This document shows, one piece after another, positions 1-12,184 of a stretch of 64,000 bases of DNA. The number at the start of each line of letters is the position of its first letter. Positions within the stretch are counted from its first letter, which is position 1. Source of the DNA: Beroe forskalii (lineage: Eukaryota > Ctenophora > Nuda > Beroida > Beroidae); contig WFMF01000212.1 of NCBI GenBank assembly GCA_011033025.1, positions 186,001 through 250,000 of the forward strand, given 5' to 3'. The position numbers were made by a program, and so were the translations under genes. The notes under the pieces were generated by a model, which did not search any database, had not been told where the DNA came from, and saw only the letters and a program-made list of their open reading frames with translations.

Positions 1-37
1 AAGGCATCAGTCTTGCTGCGATGTTGTGGCTGGATGT

Positions 38-277
38 TCAACTCTGAAAATAACGGATTTCACATAAACCTGAGTAAAATGTGGTAAATATTCTGTTGTT
101 TCGGATGATCAGGTTACACAGCACGAGTTTGTTGTTTTCAAATTTGGTTCCAACGCCACGATGAAATCGGCTGGATTTCAGCCAATCATGCGCGGCGCGC
201 GCGGCGTCGAATTTGTAGAGTTCAAAGAAATTTGACGCGACTCGGGACGCTACTATGTCTTCGCGCGTTACGTACAT
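38..277 (-). CDS. Unrecognised 79-codon ORF
   Basis: An open frame of 79 codons starts with ATG at 277 and reads left. The central part is rich in Ala, Phe, Lys and Asn and shows no motif I recognise. It could be a first coding exon of a gene continuing left of the window, because its upstream side is GC-rich (CGCGCG runs) while the surroundings are AT-rich. It could equally be chance. No clear splice donor was identified inside it. Confidence 0.15.
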   Translation of the reverse strand: MYVTREDIVASRVASNFFELYKFDAARAAHDWLKSSRFHRGVGTKFENNKLVLCNLIIRNNRIFTTFYSGLCEIRYFQS

Positions 278-2486
278 GTACGAAATTTTGTCTGAAATTT
301 TGAGGAAGTTGGTACCGACGGCTTATGTAAACAAGCGATGCTTCGCTAAGTAAACATGGGTAATTGTGTCCGATTACAGTTGGCCCAGACGTCGGTTGAA
401 ACCTGATACGCTCCTACAAGAAAACTAATTTCCCAAATACTTCCGTCTTCGATCGATCCTAGAATCGCGAAAATTAATCCGGGCAAATTTTAATTTTCTT
501 CTTTTTTCCATTTTATTCAATTTATATTCGTTAACTATTCACTACCAGTTGCAGTGGAACTAAGGAAGAGGTACTGAGGAGCCCCTTATAAAGATTTTCC
601 CTGACACCACTATTAGCGTGCTATGTTACGAATACTTGACACCACTTTACGCCACACTTTGCATTCGTCATAGCATGTTTCCTTGACACCACTATTGGTG
701 GCTATTGACCACGAATGATTGGTAAAACAAAATCAATAGATTTAACCTACTGAGAATTAAATTGAAACTTACTTATGTTATTGTTATTCTTGGTTGAGTT
801 AGAATCACTCTCCTCACTTTGACTTAAAGCGTTGCTCGTCTGTCTACTGGGACCTGTAACAAGGTGATATTAGGACTCCACTGGAACCCGGGGGGGGGGG
901 GGGGGGTGGAGGAGGGAGGGGATTTACGCATTCCACATTACTGTACGTCCATTCTTTCATTCTAATCGACGATTCAATCAAAATATAATTTCGAGTGTAA
1001 TTTTATCAGGAGATAATAAGGTTTCCCTTATTATCAGCAGCGTTGCAAATGCCAGTCAACTAGAAGATTCCTTGTATAGGATTCAATTTGATACATTTGG
1101 TGTACATTTTGCATAAAAAAGCAAGATTTTGGAGGTCTCAAGACTTTTCGATTGATCCTCTAATTAGAACTTGACTGCCAATATTTCAGTTTTCATAGAT
1201 CACTGTTATCAAACAATTCTGGCAGCATGAAAGTGTAAATTATTCACAACTTTTCAGTTCCCGTGAATTTAATTTTAATATAATACCTGGTGAATCTGAT
1301 TCAATTTACTCTGAAAATGATGCTACAATCTTTATTGCTCACATAATTATGGATTAATTTGAAGGTTATTTGCACGAAATAGACGAAGCAATGATCAGCT
1401 TGAATAATTTCATAATTAGCTAATTATCGATTAAGTCATGTAGCTCAGTGAAGTGCAGTGATAGGGTTTATTTAATATCTGAGTAGCAAGGACCTATAAT
1501 TGCCTTGTTTAACCGCTCAAAACGCTAATTATATCCATAATTCTCCGCAGTATCATGACTAGCAGAATATAATGTCAGATAACAATATAATTAGAGGAAA
1601 TTAATGTACACACATTTTCATTAATGTCTGATGGAAAATGTGAATAAATATTCTCTGTGGTGAGGGCTGATTACTCTAATCTTCCCTCAACTTTGGACCA
1701 TCCAAGCTCCCCCAAACATGAATTCAACCATTCAAGCGTGCATAACTTGAATATATACCGTGTGGGAAGGTGTTTTAAAAGTTGAGAATTCATAACTAGA
1801 ATAATTCCCAAGTTCCGCATGAATATTTGTCTTTGAAACAGACATATATTATTCACTGTGTGTAAGAACTATGCTCTTACACTTCAAAAAGTACCGCATT
1901 ACACAACTTTCCCACTCTTGTTAGATTTTCCATATTCCTTCATTCTCTCGAATAAATCATGAGAGTTCTAATTACTAAATAACTTTACCTAGGCCTCACT
2001 TTTCCCGAATGTTTAAAATGTAACGTTGTTTTTACTTTTTACAATGGACATTATAAATTAAATTGAGGTTGGTCACTGGTGCAACTAAGGGCCTCAATTT
2101 TCCTGATTACAAGAGCAGACAATGTGTTTATTTTCAGAGTGTTCACTGTTCACTGAGTGTATTGGAATGAAAGTGAGCACTTTGTGCAACTTGTTATGTT
2201 GGCGGCATAGAAACAGACTGTGACTCATTAAAACTAATGAGATACATGGTTCAGAATATATCGCAAAGGTGTTTCACTGTTCCTCAAAATTTAGGTGTAT
2301 TGTATAATTCAGTATTGTAAACAGAAAGGCGGAGATTTAAAATAGAACAGTACACCAGTATTGAAATAGAATAGTATTGAGAGCAGCCCACATAGAGTCA
2401 TTGTCAGTAGGTGTAAAGAGAGCATATCCCCTTTGAATAGAGCATCCTTTCATTAGACCGACCTCTAACATATGCACCCACGAGAA
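278..2486. other. Gene-free AT-rich stretch
   Basis: I see no exon-like frame or recognisable domain here. The only notable sequence is a run of 17 G at 890-906, followed by a G-rich tail. Confidence 0.5.
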
Positions 2487-2553
2487 ATAGACGCTTATGA
2501 TGACGTCATTATCATAGCGTGATGTAGTGAGTTAATGACGTTGAACCGTCTAT
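2487..2553 (+). repeat. Dispersed CRE-bearing short element, copy A
   Basis: This copy contains GACGTCATTATCA near its left end and GAGTTAATGACGTT near its right end. The outer flanks ATAGACG and CGTCTAT are inverted. At least nine related copies occur in the window, in both orientations. Confidence 0.6.
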
Positions 2554-2689
2554 GCTTCAAAACATAAGATCGGTAGGTGGGTAGGAAACATATTATATAG
2601 TGCTCACAATAGGACTGTTCTAACAATGGTTTGGGCAGTAAACAATGTTTTAATCAGTGCGAAACATGGGAGTTGCAACCCAACAATAG

Positions 2690-2755
2690 ATGTGAGAGAA
2701 TGACGTCATTATCATGTCTCAGAATGGTGAATTGATGACGTCACACTGGGTCTAG
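2690..2755 (+). repeat. Dispersed CRE-bearing short element, copy B
   Basis: GACGTCATTATCATG is followed about 14 nt later by GTGAATTGATGACGTCA. This is one of the two best-preserved copies of the family; the other is at 5,809. Confidence 0.65.
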
Positions 2756-5700
2756 TGATAATTAGGAGGTGTAAAACACTTGTAATACACACAGGAGAGC
2801 AGGAGGTTAGTCTTGGCTCTTGCAAGGTGCCGGAGGGCTGTATAAGTGCCCACTTCACTGCCAAGTGTCACGGAAAGGGAAGAAGAGGGTGGGAAGAGGA
2901 GGGGGGGAGGGGAAGGGTTGCACATGTTAAGCTTAAAGGATAGAATAGCTTGTAGTTAGTGTACGCTAAGGATAGAAGTAAAGGCAGTAAATGTGGTACT
3001 TGGTACAAGCAGGAACGGGTAGGAGAGACTTGCTTTTGAATTCACTGCCAAGTGTCATTGTTGGGTAAAAGTTGTAGTGTAGGCTAAGCGCATTGTGAGG
3101 GCCAAAAGGTTTAAAGGAAGAGCTAAGGATAGAATGAGTTAAGGTAGCCAGCCCACTAGTGTAAGCATAGAATAGGCAGGGCTATATCAGTGTAACTGAG
3201 GGGTGGGTACTAGGCACCAACATGAGTAACTTGCGTTTCACTGCCATTGTGGCTCAACTCTCAAGCATCAAGGAGCTGTGTGCCATGATGATAATAATGC
3301 CGCCTTTTGCACCTCTTTAGCGACATTCAATGCAGAATTGGTGGTGTGTACAAACAGAGCCACACAAACAGACCACAAATGTACGTTACAGTGTTACACG
3401 CCTTCCCCTTACAATAAGACATGACAGATCACAGTCTGTCAGGTACTGTGGTTAGTAAATCAAAACACAAACGGTTCATCGCTTCGTCTCACACTTCTAT
3501 CAGATTATTTCCCACGCTCTGAGCGAAGTATTCGAGGACCCCTCAAAGATTATTTAATCTCATCTGCAGATCACATTCCAGCAGCACCACTCTACTGTGA
3601 TTTGTACTATCATGATGCAGTGAAGTGAGGTCATCAGTTCATATCGAGTGAAATTAGAGCCGGAATTTTTAGATTTCGTATTTGGAATTTAGCTGCACAG
3701 TGCAACTCAAGTACTCATTATTCAACAGAAAGGGTGAGACTCAAGCTTCCAACTAGACAATGGTAGAGTGGAAATTGTTAATGTGCCATCGCTATTTGGC
3801 AAGTCATTGTTTTGTACGGGAAAGACAAGAAATTATATTAGAGCGAAAAACACCGCTTTTAATGGACTCATGACGGATAAAGTTTTGAAAAAACTCATTT
3901 TTCTTCCCTGAAATGCGAACTAAGTTGATACAGAAAGTCTGTTTTTTGAACGTCGTTTTTAAAGACTCCTCAATTGACAGTGAATCTCCACCCTCATCCT
4001 AAAACACATCCTCGAACATATTTTGTTTTCTCTCCTGTTAACTCTCAAATTCAACTTCTCTCTTATAAACAAGCAGCGAATATGATGAGTACTTGAAATC
4101 TTTTCTTGAGTACATCCCTTTTACTTTCCTGGGAGGAATCTTCAGTGATATGAGATCATGGCAATACGTTCTAGAAGTCCGGTCTGTGGAAATCGAGGAA
4201 ATGAGGAAGTGCCTTTACTCCTTCGCTTTTTCAAATAGTTAAACGATGAGATCAACTCTAGATTGTAAGACGAAACCATTGTGAAACACACCTGATCTCA
4301 TTTTCAGTACTATTTCACTGAGGTTCTTTATGAAGTCAAAATCACTACTTTCACACTGAATTAATGATTTTAACTCTTAGTAAAAGTGCCACCAAAGCAT
4401 TATTGAAATTAGAAAATTGCTTTTCAGTGCAAGCAAATATACTCTAAGTAGATCATTGAATCATACTAAAAACATTAAAAACTTGCATCTCTAAATGAAT
4501 CCTAAATAGATGTAAACACTTCCACATTAAATGCCACCAATTTACTCATTTAGAAAACTTAGAACATCATTCTGTCCCCTGGTACCAATTTAGCATCAAT
4601 CCTGTTACGAACTACAAACTTGCGCTGTCTGTGTGATTGAAGAGGTAGAAAAATCACGAGGTTTTTATATAACTTGCACATGGTAAGCATGTGAAGTTTC
4701 GGCGATTTTGTCACGGTACGTGGGTACTAACAGGTTTCATTTCTGATTTACTTTGACCAGGTACCACTTTATTAACGTACCATTTAACTCATGTGACTAT
4801 TAACATCTAAGTAAGTAAGTAGTGTGTTAGAAAGTTACGAACCACTTTCTACCACCATCCACTCCTCACAGGTCCATCAAGCACATTACAAGCTCTGTTA
4901 CACACTCCAATATCTTCAGTAACTCACGTGAGAGAGAGGTAGAGAGTGAGAAAGAGAGAGTGAGAGAGATGTAGAAAGAGAGTGAGAAAGAGAGGTAGAA
5001 AGAGAGTGAGAAAGAGAGTGAGAAAGAGAGATTTATTACATACTGAGTGGTAATGCATGTCCACTCCACTCAAAAGCACATTACTCAAATACTCAATATA
5101 ATGGCAGGAGTAAAGTACATGCTTGTAACATGAAGCCTTGGTGGATATAATAGGTCAGTGAATATTAGGGTAAGGGAATGAAGGATGAATCCGAAAATTC
5201 GTTAAACAATTTTTTGATAATCAAAATTCTGAGTCGCATTATAAATTATTATAGTTGGCATGGATGATATATGGATTCCGACCATCTGAAAGCAAGTATT
5301 ATGAGATCCGGCCTTTTAACCACACGGACTCGAATAGTCTGAATAGTCTGACACACATTACAGGACTCTAGAGCACATTATAGCATGCTATCCAATTTGC
5401 GGGAGGGAAGGAAGGAAGAGTGGTCAAGTATATTGAGTGACGACACTACTGTTTTTATTTGGAGGGAATTATCGTGATGAAAGGAATTGACACGCATATA
5501 ATTATTGTATGAGTGGATCAATAATTTCCATGTGGTTTGTTGATCAAACAAACCTTCAATATTGACTCTTTTCCGGAGCATGAACATGGAACACTCTAAT
5601 TCTGAATTATTCAATATTCGCTCATATTTGAGTAAAATTTCCTTCGCTCAAGCCCCCTTCGCATATCCTACAATCTTCCAAAAGCTTGAAATATGCTCCT

Positions 5701-5808
5701 TCCCAATGAGGGCAGGCAGCTATGTTATGTTTGGCTCTTGCTCAATTTCCTGCCATACACCTGGGTCATTATGAGGCACATGACACAATACACGCTCAAA
5801 CAATAGGG
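2756..5808. other. Gene-free stretch
   Basis: No coding exon is recognisable. A degenerate relative of the CRE-bearing element may lie near 3,610-3,640 (TATCATGATGCAGTGAAGTG). A GA-rich microsatellite is listed separately. Confidence 0.45.
4922..5032. repeat. GA-rich microsatellite
   Basis: Irregular GAGA, GTGAGA and AAAGAGAG repeats. They produce a false Ser/Leu/Phe-rich ORF on the opposite strand. Confidence 0.85.
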
Positions 5809-5870
5809 AGTCGAGACTGACGTCATTATCATGTGTTAAAGCAGTGAATTGATGACGTCACACCGCCTTT
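5809..5870 (+). repeat. Dispersed CRE-bearing short element, copy C
   Basis: GACGTCATTATCATG and GTGAATTGATGACGTCA lie at the two ends, almost the same as copy B at 2,690 although the middle differs. Confidence 0.65.
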
Positions 5871-6103
5871 ACTTCCAACATGAAATATAACATATCTATG
5901 TGAGTGTGTGCATTGTGTGCATTGTGTGCATTACCTTTCCCTAACTTAACCGACATGGATTGATCAGGGTACAGCAATTCTGTACTGTGGTTAGTAGATA
6001 AAAATACTGCCTGCACTAATCCGTATAGTCATGAACATCTCACATGACACCCACATGCCCCTCTATTTAACTCAATCTCTCCTCTCTCTCTCCAGCTAAG
6101 ACC

Positions 6104-6144
6104 CTCCTCCTCCTCCTCCTCCTCCTCCTTCTCCTCCTCCTCCT
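6104..6144. repeat. CTC trinucleotide microsatellite
   Basis: About 13 CTC triplets with one interruption. Confidence 0.85.
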
Positions 6145-6357
6145 TTTATTACTTCCTCTCTCAGCCCTGGCCAGGCGTGTACGTGTTCTACACAGAACCC
6201 CTCGAAACATAGGTATTTTAATACGCCACCAACTTACTACATTTCCTGCAATAATGACGCGATCTTAACCCACTCTGTCCTGCCTCTCTCAATGCCCAAT
6301 GGAAGAGACCCGCAGCTTTGATAGCTTTCTCTCAAAGCCTACACACGAAGACTTAGC

Positions 6358-6412
6358 GTTCCGGCGTCATTGCTCCACTGGATTAAACCCTGATAATGAC
6401 ATCACCTCTCAC
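6358..6412 (-). repeat. Dispersed CRE-bearing short element, copy H (reverse)
   Basis: Read on the minus strand it gives GTGATGTCATTATCAGGG and then GCAATGACG, matching the family with substitutions. Confidence 0.5.
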
Positions 6413-6518
6413 TACCTATTACCAGAGAGCAGTGTTACACTGCTACACCAGCATTATACTGCCCCCTGACAGAGAACTTCTAACTGTCTTCCAGCCAATC
6501 AGCAGCAAGGGATCAGGT

Positions 6519-6764
6519 CACGTGACACAGTCAACCAAACACAAGTGCTCCATCATGCTCTCTACCAACCAATCAAATTGCAGGACGACTAACATGCTCG
6601 CCTGTACTGCACCGTACCGTTTGGTATAATCATACCAAAAGCAGGGCATCTCGGAGAGTTAATTCGCTGTCACGTGACCTAGATAATGATTTCACGTGAC
6701 TGTTTCTATGGCAACACGTGACTGTTTCTATGGGAGCACGTGACCAGTAATGAGAGGTCACGTG
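6519..6764. promoter_or_regulatory. Cluster of six CACGTG E-boxes, five at 22-bp spacing
   Basis: CACGTG starts at 6519, 6671, 6693, 6715, 6737 and 6759. The last five are exactly 22 bp apart, about two helical turns. Four of these five read CACGTGAC, the palindromic core bound by bHLH-ZIP factors of the MITF/TFE, USF and MYC types. Two middle repeats share the spacer ACTGTTTCTATGG, so local duplication built part of the array. A GC-rich stretch follows at 6,770-6,850. No gene start was identified next to it, so a promoter role is inference. Confidence 0.5.
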
Positions 6765-6775
6765 CACATCGGGTA

Positions 6776-8595
6776 CCGGTATTTTTAGCTGGTCCCTGGA
6801 GGAGGAAGGCGGAGGGGGCCCGCAGGGCCACAAAACCCCTGGATTCCAAGAGTAAACGCTGCGCACTCTGGCAAAACAGCTGTAAAACCAGAGACAATTG
6901 GCAAGGATCAGCGGGATCAGTGGTACCATCATGAGTGAGGAAATCAGCAGCTGGGTTCTTTCGTGGATCCTTTTAAAATCCGTTTGATGAAACTTGTAGT
7001 ACTCGACTGTACAAAATATTGGGTAATGGCATACAGGGCAAGGCTAATGTAGTCTAAAATATACTGCCTACAATAATATCATGTCACCAGATGAAACGCA
7101 ATCATTTTAATCGCTGCCTCAAATTAACTCGGTATTACACTGAGTGCTAGTTAGAGGGCTGCTGTACACACAGAGACATTAGCTACGAGCTATTTAATGC
7201 TAGTTACCCTCAATTAATGCTCAATTTTAATCCGGCCAATCAGATGCTTGCAAGAAGTCACGTGATGAACCAGAGCGAGTATTTACATTCAAATATTATA
7301 TGATGAGCCGTGAAGATCAATTTAATATTTGTGCGCTTTTCCGCCTGTACACGGGTGTGCACATAATTGGATCTAATTATCTGATTAACACTAACATTCT
7401 AGTTTATTCTACAATATACTCGGAGGTTATTAAACTAATTTATATTTTCACTGCTATGAATTGATGAGTGCAAAACTGATTTATTTCCAATAAGACCAGC
7501 CAGCCCAAAAGTGTAAAATTGTAGCCCTGGTAATTCGATTTTCAGATTACTGGTACAAGAGTTGATGCATTGCATCAATGATGCGCGTAACTGGCTCTGT
7601 ATTGTTGTGTTCCAGAAAAAAGATGGAAAAGCTCCTTCTATATTCAATTCTCTCAATTCTCAGTGTGTATCAAAGCTATCCCCTTTCTCAGATTTATCTA
7701 ATCTCAAGTCCCCTAAACTCTGTTCAAGATGCTCATTTTTCAATTTCAAAATCAGCCATTTAAGATCAAATCATTAGATTCTAAAGCGATCAAAACAACT
7801 TAATTAGATAATTCTAGTTACTAGCGTTAGTAAACAGTTACATTGACGCAATAGCAAGGAGGTTATTTAACAAACTAACAACGTAATACTATGGATAACA
7901 GAGTGAATACTGACGATAACACATTGAACATTGAGAATATGTGATCAATAGGCAGTAGACGTAGTCAACTAGTTAAACTAAGGTTATTAAAATCTGAGCA
8001 TGCCATATTTGACACACCTGCATTCCAATGTTTACTTTTTAAACACAGATTGTTTGTTTGTGCAACTCGGATGACATGGATCCTCAGATACAGAATCAGC
8101 TAAGAGCTGAACTGATAATGGACATTGACAGGTATTGGAGGTTCCGATTTTGACTTACTCTGATGAAATTTGGGCGCAATTTACGAATTATCTGCAGGAA
8201 TAACAGCTACATTTTATGTTCTGTAACCACCGTACAATTCCTCCTTCACCTCAGCATGTACAGGCCTCACCTTGCACTACCAATTCCACCAATCAGGGCT
8301 CAGTAGAGGGCGCTCCAACCAATGAAATACCTCAGATATGGGTCACGTGATTGGACAATGAGATTGCAGCACAACGTGGGGTATTTTACATTATTGGATT
8401 TGTACTGTACACTACTGTTGTGATGTTAATAAAGTGACATTGATCGAGGGGGCATGCAATTAAATTAGTGGCGCAGGAATATCATCGGAAAAAATAACTT
8501 TTTGATTATTTAAACTATCAAGTTGTTATACAATGCCTCGAACAGATGGTTTAAGTTTAGGATAAAATAGCGTTCAGCACTTTGTTGATTAATCC
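6776..8595. other. Gene-free stretch with CCAAT and CACGTGA motifs
   Basis: No exon recognised. CCAATCAG with a nearby TCACGTGA occurs at about 7,222-7,266, and again at about 8,288-8,352 (two CCAAT boxes, then GTCACGTGATTGG). These look like regulatory or short repeat sequences rather than coding. Confidence 0.4.
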
Positions 8596-9084
8596 TTGTT
8601 TACAAAAAAACAAGACCGATGTTATCGATCACTTCAAAGCATGATATGTGTACACTTAAAATGCTTGGTAATTGGAATTAACATGATAGTGACTACATAT
8701 CGTGCAATTAAGCTCATCTCTGTTTTGAAGCAATTTAGAGATCTCTGTTTTGACTGTGAAAGTGCTTGGCACTTGAAAGCACATGTTAAAACAAACGAAA
8801 CGAAAAAAAAATCTCAGACACGAGAGTGGTTTACAATCACACTGATAATGAACAATGGCATGTCAATTCATTTCACCTTTGATAAGACAATATCGAAGGT
8901 TGATCGGTGGATTAAAATGGACCACGGATGGATTATGATGGCCCATAATTATCAGAGACAGTACAAAATTCTGTTTTGTGGTAATATCTCACCACACCTA
9001 TTATACGTGATAAATTATTGGAATGCTTCATTTGATGCAATTATAAAAACTTGTTCATTTACTTTAAAAACCGTGCTCGTTTAA
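8596..9084 (+). CDS. Unrecognised 162-codon ORF
   Basis: This frame is long for AT-rich DNA. The translation is basic and rich in Ile, Lys, Met and Trp, and I recognise no domain. A second open frame follows on the same strand at 9,387. Together they may be the decayed coding part of an old mobile element, but no reverse transcriptase, transposase or terminal repeat is visible. Confidence 0.2.
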   Translation: MFTKKQDRCYRSLQSMICVHLKCLVIGINMIVTTYRAIKLISVLKQFRDLCFDCESAWHLKAHVKTNETKKKSQTREWFTITLIMNNGMSIHFTFDKTISKVDRWIKMDHGWIMMAHNYQRQYKILFCGNISPHLLYVINYWNASFDAIIKTCSFTLKTVLV

Positions 9085-9386
9085 TGTTTTTAATTCAGAA
9101 TCTATAAACAATCGATCGAAGATCATAACTGGCAACATATGCAATAGAGTTTTAACTTTATTCTCGAAAATCACATGGTGAAGAAAAGAAAACATCAAAA
9201 GAATTCTACACACTGTTTTTCATTTCAAAATGAACGTTTTTTTATACTTGTTTTTCGACCATTCACAAAAACCAGTAGAAACTTAGAAAATAAATGATTT
9301 CATTAATCTATCCGAGCTCAAGTAGTCAAGGAAGAAATCTTGAAGAAGTATCACATTAAGTTAAATTATTATGTGGTTATCCTAGT

Positions 9387-9713
9387 ATGGAAGTTATGAT
9401 GAATTCCGTATTTCATTTTGAAATTTTAGGAACTTTGCAAGCATGTCAGAAAATAAGATTGTTGCCAACACATTCTAAAAGCAAAGGATTATCTGACAGC
9501 TCGAGTGGGAATTTGGCAAGCATGTACTATTCGTGTAAAGTTAAGGGCCTTGTTATTTTACTTGTTCAGTGCAATATACAATCCGAAATTTTGACAGAAT
9601 GTTTATATCAAAACATGCCAGATTATATGATGACAGGTCAACAAACTATAAAGCATTCTAAATTGAAGCGAATTATCAAAACACATGGTGGCCTTCTTCC
9701 ATGTTTTGGATGA
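9387..9713 (+). CDS. Unrecognised 108-codon ORF
   Basis: An open frame on the same strand as the 8,596 ORF, about 300 bp downstream. No motif is recognised. Not supported beyond its length. Confidence 0.15.
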   Translation: MEVMMNSVFHFEILGTLQACQKIRLLPTHSKSKGLSDSSSGNLASMYYSCKVKGLVILLVQCNIQSEILTECLYQNMPDYMMTGQQTIKHSKLKRIIKTHGGLLPCFG

Positions 9714-10291
9714 AAATATTTTGAAATATGCCTGTTACAACAGACAGACAGCTTGACAAAAGGTGCTGGATGTATTCATGGTTGGAACTGCCAGAGATGA
9801 TAACAGATAAAACAGTAAGTCAAATAAGTTCAACCTGAATACAGTACAGACCATGATTTATTTGACATCAAAACAGTTTATCAACTCAGTAAATGTATGT
9901 CAAACTTTAAAATCATCTGTCAAATGTCATTTGCCAATGCAGAGATAAATTTGAATGATGTGACGACCACCTGTCAATTTGCAGGAGATAAAAGAAGATT
10001 GAATTTCCCCTGTGCATGATTACTCAACACCTCTGTAATTTGTATCATTTAACATGGGGTCAGCTGTCAGTGGTGATGCAGCACATCTCTCAACACCTTA
10101 TTCTGTGTACACTCAACACTGAACAGTCAGATACAATTCAATTCATACTTTGATGATATGATGATATGGATACATGGGAATTGGGACATGTACTTTTAGT
10201 TTAAATACTTTATATCTCGAGTATATTTGTTCAATTATTCATTAACAGCTTAACTAAATGTAGTAGATTTTTAGATAAAAAGTTGATGTAC

Positions 10292-10430
10292 CTTGTGAGT
10301 GGGTGTTCTGTCTGTTCTGGTCCATCCTGCAGGCCTCTTCAGCTTCACAGACAGCTGTTATGATGTGACGCTGCAGCTTGTCAAGGTACCGTGCAACATG
10401 GTACTGTCCCATCTCTCTAGCCAACATCAA
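10292..10430 (-). CDS. ANKLE1: ANKLE1-like exon 4
   Basis: Acceptor CCTTCCCAG/TTGATG and donor TCACAAG/GTACAT. Encodes LMLAREMGQYHVARYLDKLQ and then a Gln/Asn/Cys-rich linker. It joins exon 3 in frame and ends in phase 1, so at least one more exon must lie to the left. Confidence 0.6.
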
Positions 10431-11217
10431 CTGGGAAGGGAATGAAGTTTAATGTTTTAGAAATGGCATGTGATATTTACAGGCATCAAAGTAATCATAA
10501 GGCAGGCTACTGGCTAGGTCTTGGAATGAGTAATAATGGAAGTAAGCATCAAGAACTTCTCAGAGAACAAGAAGTTGAACATAAAACTCACAGCAGTTTT
10601 CCCTTCATTATCACACAGCTCTATGTCAGCATCACTATTCACCAATAACTCCACTGCTTGAAGGTGTCCCCACATTGCTGCAATGGTAGTTTTGTGATAA
10701 AGTAGTCAAATTTTGATGGACAAAACTTACTACTCTGTAGGTAAGCAGAGCAGGAAATGACATTGAAAACAAAAGACAATATCAGTCAATATCAGAATAT
10801 AGCATATTTATTGCTCACCAGCAATATGAAGGGAGTGAGCCCATCATGGGAGCGGTTGTTGGGGTGAGCATTGCCATCAAGCAGCACAGCAACTATCTCC
10901 AGGGCTTTATGTCCTGCTAAGCCAACACTCAAGTGGAAGGGGGAGATTCCTCCTTTACGTTTTAACAACAGATTGGCATTGGCCCCTTCTCTCAGAAGGC
11001 GTCTCACATCTCTGATATGAATATTGAAGGAATATTATCATTCTAATACACTCCAGCATTGAAATTTACCAATAGAATGTTCTTTGAATTCTAGTGATTA
11101 TTAACATACAAAATTAAGTTTTTCAAACCTCAAATTGCAATCCTGAACAGCTTTAAAGAGTTCATATTCAGGCCTTCTTGCATCTTCACATTGAATCCTC
11201 ATTTCTATGAGAAACAT
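10292..11217 (-). CDS. ANKLE1: ANKLE1-like ankyrin-repeat gene (four exons, 3' part off-window or unseen)
   Basis: Four minus-strand exons join into about 150 residues with ankyrin repeats. A helix VRRLLREGANANLLL is followed by ISPFHLSVG, VAVLLDGNAHPNNRSHDGL and MWGHLQAVELLVNSDADIEL, then GKTALMLAREMGQYHVARYL. The spacing and wording match the N-terminal ankyrin block of ANKLE1, which in animals is an ankyrin, LEM and GIY-YIG nuclease protein acting on DNA bridges. The LEM and nuclease exons should lie further left, and I could not find them in 1-10,290. Exons 1-2 and 3-4 join in frame. The exon 2 to exon 3 join is one nucleotide out with canonical sites. Another ankyrin protein is possible. 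Confidence 0.6.
10592..10677 (-). CDS. ANKLE1: ANKLE1-like exon 3
   Basis: Acceptor CATTGCAG/CAATG and donor ACTGCT/GTGAGT. Encodes MWGHLQAVELLVNSDADIEL and DNEGKTA. The protein alignment continues exactly from exon 2, yet the sites give phase 0 against phase 1. That implies a one-base difference, either a sequence error, a polymorphism or an unusual site. Confidence 0.6.
10819..11011 (-). CDS. ANKLE1: ANKLE1-like exon 2
   Basis: Acceptor ATATCAG/AGATG and donor ATTGCTG/GTGAGC. Encodes the first ankyrin repeat and most of the second, ending SHDGLTPFILL. It joins exon 1 through a split Arg codon in frame. Confidence 0.65.
11130..11217 (-). CDS. ANKLE1: ANKLE1-like exon 1
   Basis: ATG at 11,217, with a second in-frame ATG at 11,202, encodes an acidic and basic start leading to EYELFKAVQDCNL. 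The donor is TTTGAG/GTTTG. The exon could instead begin at the acceptor-like TTTCTCATAG just before AAATGAGG, so the start is not certain. The last G of the exon lies at 11,129 or 11,130 depending on how the junction is counted. Confidence 0.55.
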
Positions 11218-11403
11218 AATCATTAATGGATGGTTATAAAAAAGGAATAGAACAAATGATATTTAATCTCTTCAAAGAGTAACATCTTCAATACATTAAT
11301 TTGCAAAGCTAGTCCAACTCTTTAAGCAAGGCTTTATAAATGAATGATTCAATCTCTAGGGATTTCTTGGTGGGGATGGCTGCGAGATTTTAAAGCTGAA
11401 AGC

Positions 11404-11525
11404 TTACACATGTGTGCAGACCCCTCAATTGACAGAAGCCTTGATAAAGACGCACAGATTTCCTCTGGAGACTTCAACTTTACATTCAAATTCCATCAAA
11501 AGCACACAAGTTTGCACACATATAG
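11404..11525 (+). mobile_element. MITE remnant of the TTGATAAAGACG family
   Basis: It begins CACATGTGTGCAGACCCC and carries TTGATAAAGACGCAC and AATTCCATCAAAAGCACACA, matching the complete element at 54,969-55,129. The right terminal repeat is not visible. It creates a false 62-codon ORF. Confidence 0.6.
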
Positions 11526-12184
11526 GTTATGAATGTGGACATTAGACAGTGATGAGAGAAATTGCTCTTAGAAATTTAAGAGTTCCTTTGAAATTTTTTG
11601 GGACCATGGGTCAGAATGTTATGAGCTGTATATACCCCCATACACTGCAACAAGAAATCAAACTAATGTCAATTTCCACTATCCAGTGTCTCTGATTGTT
11701 TAGGAGCAAATATTGCCACTATAGGAACCACAATGTGTTAAGGAAAAATGATGCTGTATCAAACATTTTATCAAACAATAACTTAAGAAATAAAATAGAG
11801 TGATGATACTTAACCATCACTTTTCATCTTCACAAAAACGGTATGTTATGTCAGTTCATCAATCACACTGTTTGGCAAAAACAGTACACTATGTCAGTTA
11901 GTCAATCACACTGTTGGCAATTTAAATTGATTGATCACAGTGGCTCACAACATAGATTAGAAGTACAGATATAATTTTCAATGTTTTTGACTTGCATTTA
12001 AGTGAAACATTATCAGACAAATATGAAATATTATTAATCTGACTTGCTCTAACCAGCGCCTGGCGACGTAAGCAGTGCATCTTCAAGTTAGATAAAGGTC
12101 TGAAAACGTGAAGCTAATGAAGCATAATAAATCGAGATGTGCGGAGCGAAGGCTAAACACATATATTGTATATCCATGTTGGCG
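11526..12184. other. Non-coding, with a short two-copy tandem repeat
   Basis: No exon seen. At about 11,830-11,915 a unit of roughly 50 bp (containing TATGTCAGTT, then CAATCACACTGTT) occurs twice. Confidence 0.45.
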
